In this document: piece by piece, positions 61,715 to 64,000 of the stretch
How the letters are laid out: the number at the start of each line of letters is the position of its first letter
Numbering within the stretch: position 1 is the stretch's first letter
NCBI RefSeq assembly: GCF_020782235.1
Contig: NZ_JAJGNO010000003.1
Span: 62,001 to 126,000 of the forward strand
DNA: 64,000 nt
Direction of reading: 5' to 3'
Source: Sphingobium naphthae
Lineage (GTDB): Bacteria > Pseudomonadota > Alphaproteobacteria > Sphingomonadales > Sphingomonadaceae
The notes under the pieces: generated by a model
Databases searched by the model: none
Seen by the model: the letters and a program-made list of their open reading frames with translations, nothing else
Told to the model about the DNA's origin: nothing
Translations under genes and position numbers: made by a program

Positions 61715-63400
61715 TCAGACGATGCGCCGTTCCTGCATGATCAGCGGGACGGCGAAGCGCGCGAGATAGGCCTGCTCGTCCATCGGCCGCGCGAGATGAT
61801 AGCCCTGGAACAGGGTGCAGCCGATGACGCGCAGCATCTCCATCTGCGCCTCGGTCTCGATCCCCTCGATCACCACTTCCATGCCCAGCCCCTGGATCAG
61901 GCCGACGACGGCGGAACAGATGGTCCGCGCCTCGGCCGATGTGGCGATGTCGCGCACCAGGCTGCGGTCGATCTTGACCCGGTCGACGGGCAGTTCCTTC
62001 AGTCGAGCGAGATTGGAATAGCCGGTGCCGAACTCGTCGATCGCGACGCGCAGTCCTTCGCCGCGCAGCGCGGCCAGCTGCTCCAAAATGCGCTGATCCA
62101 TCTCCATTGCGACGGATTCGGTGATTTCCAGCTCCAGCATGGTCGCCGGGGCCTGATAGGTCGCCATTGCATGCCGCAGCCGCAGGAAGAAGTCTGCCTG
62201 CGCCAGTTCGCGCGTGCTGATGTTGATCGCGATCCGCTGGCGCTGGCCGGCCTGCGCCCAGCGTGCGACGGTTTCGCAAACCCGGCTCATCACCCAGTCG
62301 CCCAGCGCGACGATGGTGCCGCTCTCCTCGGCGACAGGCACGAAGGCGCCGGGCATCACCAGATCCCGCTCGGGATGGGCCCAGCGAACCAGCGCTTCGG
62401 CGGCGACGGCTTGTCCACTCGTCGCGTCGATCTGGGGCTGGAATTGCAGCAGGAATTCGTCCCGCTGCAACGCCAGCAGCAGGTCGCGCTCCAGTTCGGC
62501 GCGGTCGGCTGCCTCCAGCGCCAGTTCGGCGCTGTAGATTTCGGCGCGCCCGCGTCCCTGATGCTTGGCATGGTACATGGCCACGTCGGCCGCGCGCAGC
62601 AGCGCGGAGAGGGTATCGCCATGTTCGGGATAGCAGGCGATGCCGATCGACGCGCCCAGCTCAACATGCTGGCTGCCAAGGTCGAACCGCTCGCCCAGGG
62701 CGAATTGCACGGCGCGTGCGATCCGCGCCGCGGCGCTGGGGCCCGGCAGCATGGGAAAGAACATGGTGAATTCGTCGCCGGCAAGCCGCCCGATCACGGC
62801 ATCGCCGGTCCCGGCGCTCACCTGCGCCATCACCACTTCGCGCAAGCGCCCCGCGACGCGCGCGAGCAATTGGTCGCCGGCGGCATGACCCAGCGTGTCG
62901 TTGACGCCTTTGAACCCGTCCAGGTCGATGAAGAACAGGGCCGCCATGGCATCGGTCTGCCGGCCCGTCAGGTGGCGCTCGACTTGGCGGCAGAAGCTGG
63001 TGCGGTTAGCGAGGCCCGTAATCTGGTCGAACAGCGCCAGGCTCTGGACATGGTCCAGATTGGTGCGCACTTGGCTGAACAGGCTCTGCATCGCGACGGA
63101 CAGGTCGGGCAGTTCCGCGCCGATGTCAGGGGAAACCGGCGACTGCAGATCGCCATGGGCTGCCGAAAGCAGGCGTTCCGTCGCCGTGTCGATCGCAGCG
63201 GCGGTGGAAGCCATGGATCGGCTGGCCGACGCCCAGCTCATCGTGCCGCACAGGATCGCGATGATCAGCGCGCGCCCGACCTGCATCAGATCGTCCTGCT
63301 GCCCGGGCGTATAGCCCAGCACCAGCGACAGGGTGAACACCAGCGCCCCCGCGGCGCAAGCGAAGGCAGCAGCACGGCTTTTCAACGTAACGCCCTGCAT
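61715..63400 (-). CDS. GGDEF–EAL protein with degenerate GGDEF motif
   Basis: 561 residues: two N-terminal membrane segments (about 9–28 and 42–60), a linker helix, GGDEF domain (about 130–290) and EAL domain (about 305–555). The signature is LAGDEF, Ala for the first Gly, so cyclase activity is doubtful. The EAL motif (AAEALVRW), the Glu in ITESVAME and the KIDRSLV are intact; the DDFGTGYS box reads DEFGTGYS. A c-di-GMP phosphodiesterase, perhaps with the GGDEF half as GTP sensor, is the best guess. Confidence 0.88.
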   Translation of the reverse strand: MQGVTLKSRAAAFACAAGALVFTLSLVLGYTPGQQDDLMQVGRALIIAILCGTMSWASASRSMASTAAAIDTATERLLSAAHGDLQSPVSPDIGAELPDLSVAMQSLFSQVRTNLDHVQSLALFDQITGLANRTSFCRQVERHLTGRQTDAMAALFFIDLDGFKGVNDTLGHAAGDQLLARVAGRLREVVMAQVSAGTGDAVIGRLAGDEFTMFFPMLPGPSAAARIARAVQFALGERFDLGSQHVELGASIGIACYPEHGDTLSALLRAADVAMYHAKHQGRGRAEIYSAELALEAADRAELERDLLLALQRDEFLLQFQPQIDATSGQAVAAEALVRWAHPERDLVMPGAFVPVAEESGTIVALGDWVMSRVCETVARWAQAGQRQRIAINISTRELAQADFFLRLRHAMATYQAPATMLELEITESVAMEMDQRILEQLAALRGEGLRVAIDEFGTGYSNLARLKELPVDRVKIDRSLVRDIATSAEARTICSAVVGLIQGLGMEVVIEGIETEAQMEMLRVIGCTLFQGYHLARPMDEQAYLARFAVPLIMQERRIV

Positions 63401-63502
63401 TCGCCTCCTGCCCCGCCTTACGCTCCAGTCAAGGAGCCCCGATCCGACGCATATGGGGGACAGTGGTTAAGAAACGGTCAGCATCGCGGCGACTGTTGCT
63501 GT

Positions 63503-64000
63503 TTATTTTCTGCGCCGCAAAATCAGGTAGAGCGCGCCGTCGCCGCCGTGGCGGGGATGAGCGATGCGCACGCTGGCGATGCGATCGGCATAGACGCTGG
63601 TTTCCAGCCAATGGCCGATCTCCCCCCGGATCGCGCCGCGGCGCGATCCGCCCAGTTTTTCCTCGGTTTTCGGCGGCTTTCCCGTCACCACCAGAAGCAC
63701 GCGGGCATTGTTCGCAAGCGCGTTCGCGATCGCCTGGTTCAGCCGCGCATGCGCTGCCGACAGGCTATGGCCATGCAGGTCGATGCTCATGTCGGGGCTG
63801 ATGGTGCCGCCGCGAATGCGCCGTTCCCAACTATTGTCCAGCATGGCGGCGGGCGCCGCCCGTGGGGGCGCCGGAGCGGCGGCAGGGGCGGGGGGCGTTA
63901 ACCTTGTTTTTGCGGGATTATCCGCTGGAGAGGGCGGCATTGACGTCGCCATGCGCGGGCCCGGCCGCAATGGACGGACGGACCGTGTCAGCGCCGTCCA
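63503..64000 (-). CDS. Smr/MutS2 C-terminal-like domain protein, 5' end outside the window
   Basis: At least 165 residues; the frame is open to the window edge. The N-terminal text W-TALTRSVRPL resembles the start region of proteobacterial Smr proteins, so the true start lies beyond 64000; ATG 63952 is internal. The Smr domain has DLHGHSLSAAHARL (about 75 from the ATG) and LVVTGKPPKT, with [20 protein letters not shown] at the end. A Pro/Ala-rich linker precedes it. Smr domains act as nicking or RNA endonucleases. Confidence 0.85.
   Translation of the reverse strand, partial: WTALTRSVRPLRPGPRMATSMPPSPADNPAKTRLTPPAPAAAPAPPRAAPAAMLDNSWERRIRGGTISPDMSIDLHGHSLSAAHARLNQAIANALANNARVLLVVTGKPPKTEEKLGGSRRGAIRGEIGHWLETSVYADRIASVRIAHPRHGGDGALYLILRRRK

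Overview
The window is a GC-rich (about two thirds G+C) stretch of an alphaproteobacterial chromosome. The gene content points to Sphingomonadales (Sphingobium/Sphingomonas-like): a homocysteine methyltransferase split into two genes, an ArsR–methyltransferase regulator upstream of metF, many sphingomonad-type small conserved proteins, and dispersed palindromic repeats with arms ending in CGTTCG…CGAACG. This is family-level pattern recognition, not a database result. Genes are densely packed with many 4-bp start/stop overlaps. I see no rRNA, tRNA, insertion sequence, prophage or CRISPR array.

Layout. 0–7.8 kb: assimilatory nitrate/nitrite reduction (nirB, nirD, nasA, siroheme methyltransferase cobA) plus molybdenum cofactor functions (mobA, fdhD), so electron transfer, siroheme supply and Mo-cofactor maturation sit together. 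7.8–13.5 kb: a GtrA protein, a large polytopic membrane protein, tadA, rpmB with a textbook terminator, a phytase-like protein and three small envelope proteins, one an Asn/Ala heptad lipoprotein. 13.7–19.6 kb: a methionine-cycle operon (ArsR–methyltransferase, metF, two-part metH) driven by what looks like a leaderless promoter with a palindromic operator inside it, and interrupted by two structured repeats. 19.6–22.6 kb: an OprO/P-type porin divergent from a solute-binding lipoprotein, with a tandem 16-bp site between them. 22.6–27.1 kb: NAD synthesis (nadA, nadC) with DUF2254 and RNase T2 genes. 27.1–36.3 kb: assorted membrane, periplasmic and hydrolase genes and a PhoPQ-like two-component system with a PepSY gene.

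36.4–42.7 kb: ABC-F ATPase, ThuA-like protein, VIT-family transporter, glutathione peroxidase, M20 peptidase and a TRIC-type channel. 42.7–49.7 kb: the least ordinary part, with two islands of palindromic repeats, small lower-GC orphan genes, and between them the divergent pair ScfR-type regulator / isocitrate lyase (aceA) sharing a symmetric CTTTACA site. 49.7–64 kb: ung, a class A beta-lactamase-like hydrolase, then a probable surface-polysaccharide/Kdo segment (two FemAB/CelD-like acyltransferases, a cupin/JmjC-like protein, a UDP-glucuronate 4-epimerase-like enzyme, kdsD, kdsB apparently starting at CTG, and a histidine phosphatase), followed by LD-carboxypeptidase, cupin, dapE, a GGDEF–EAL protein and an Smr protein cut by the window end.

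The strongest candidates for something new are regulatory: the met promoter/operator, the three-way-junction repeat plus terminator-like hairpin between the two metH halves, the CTGA-coupled kdsB start, and the tandem sites at the porin. I did not find a clear new defence or mobile system.
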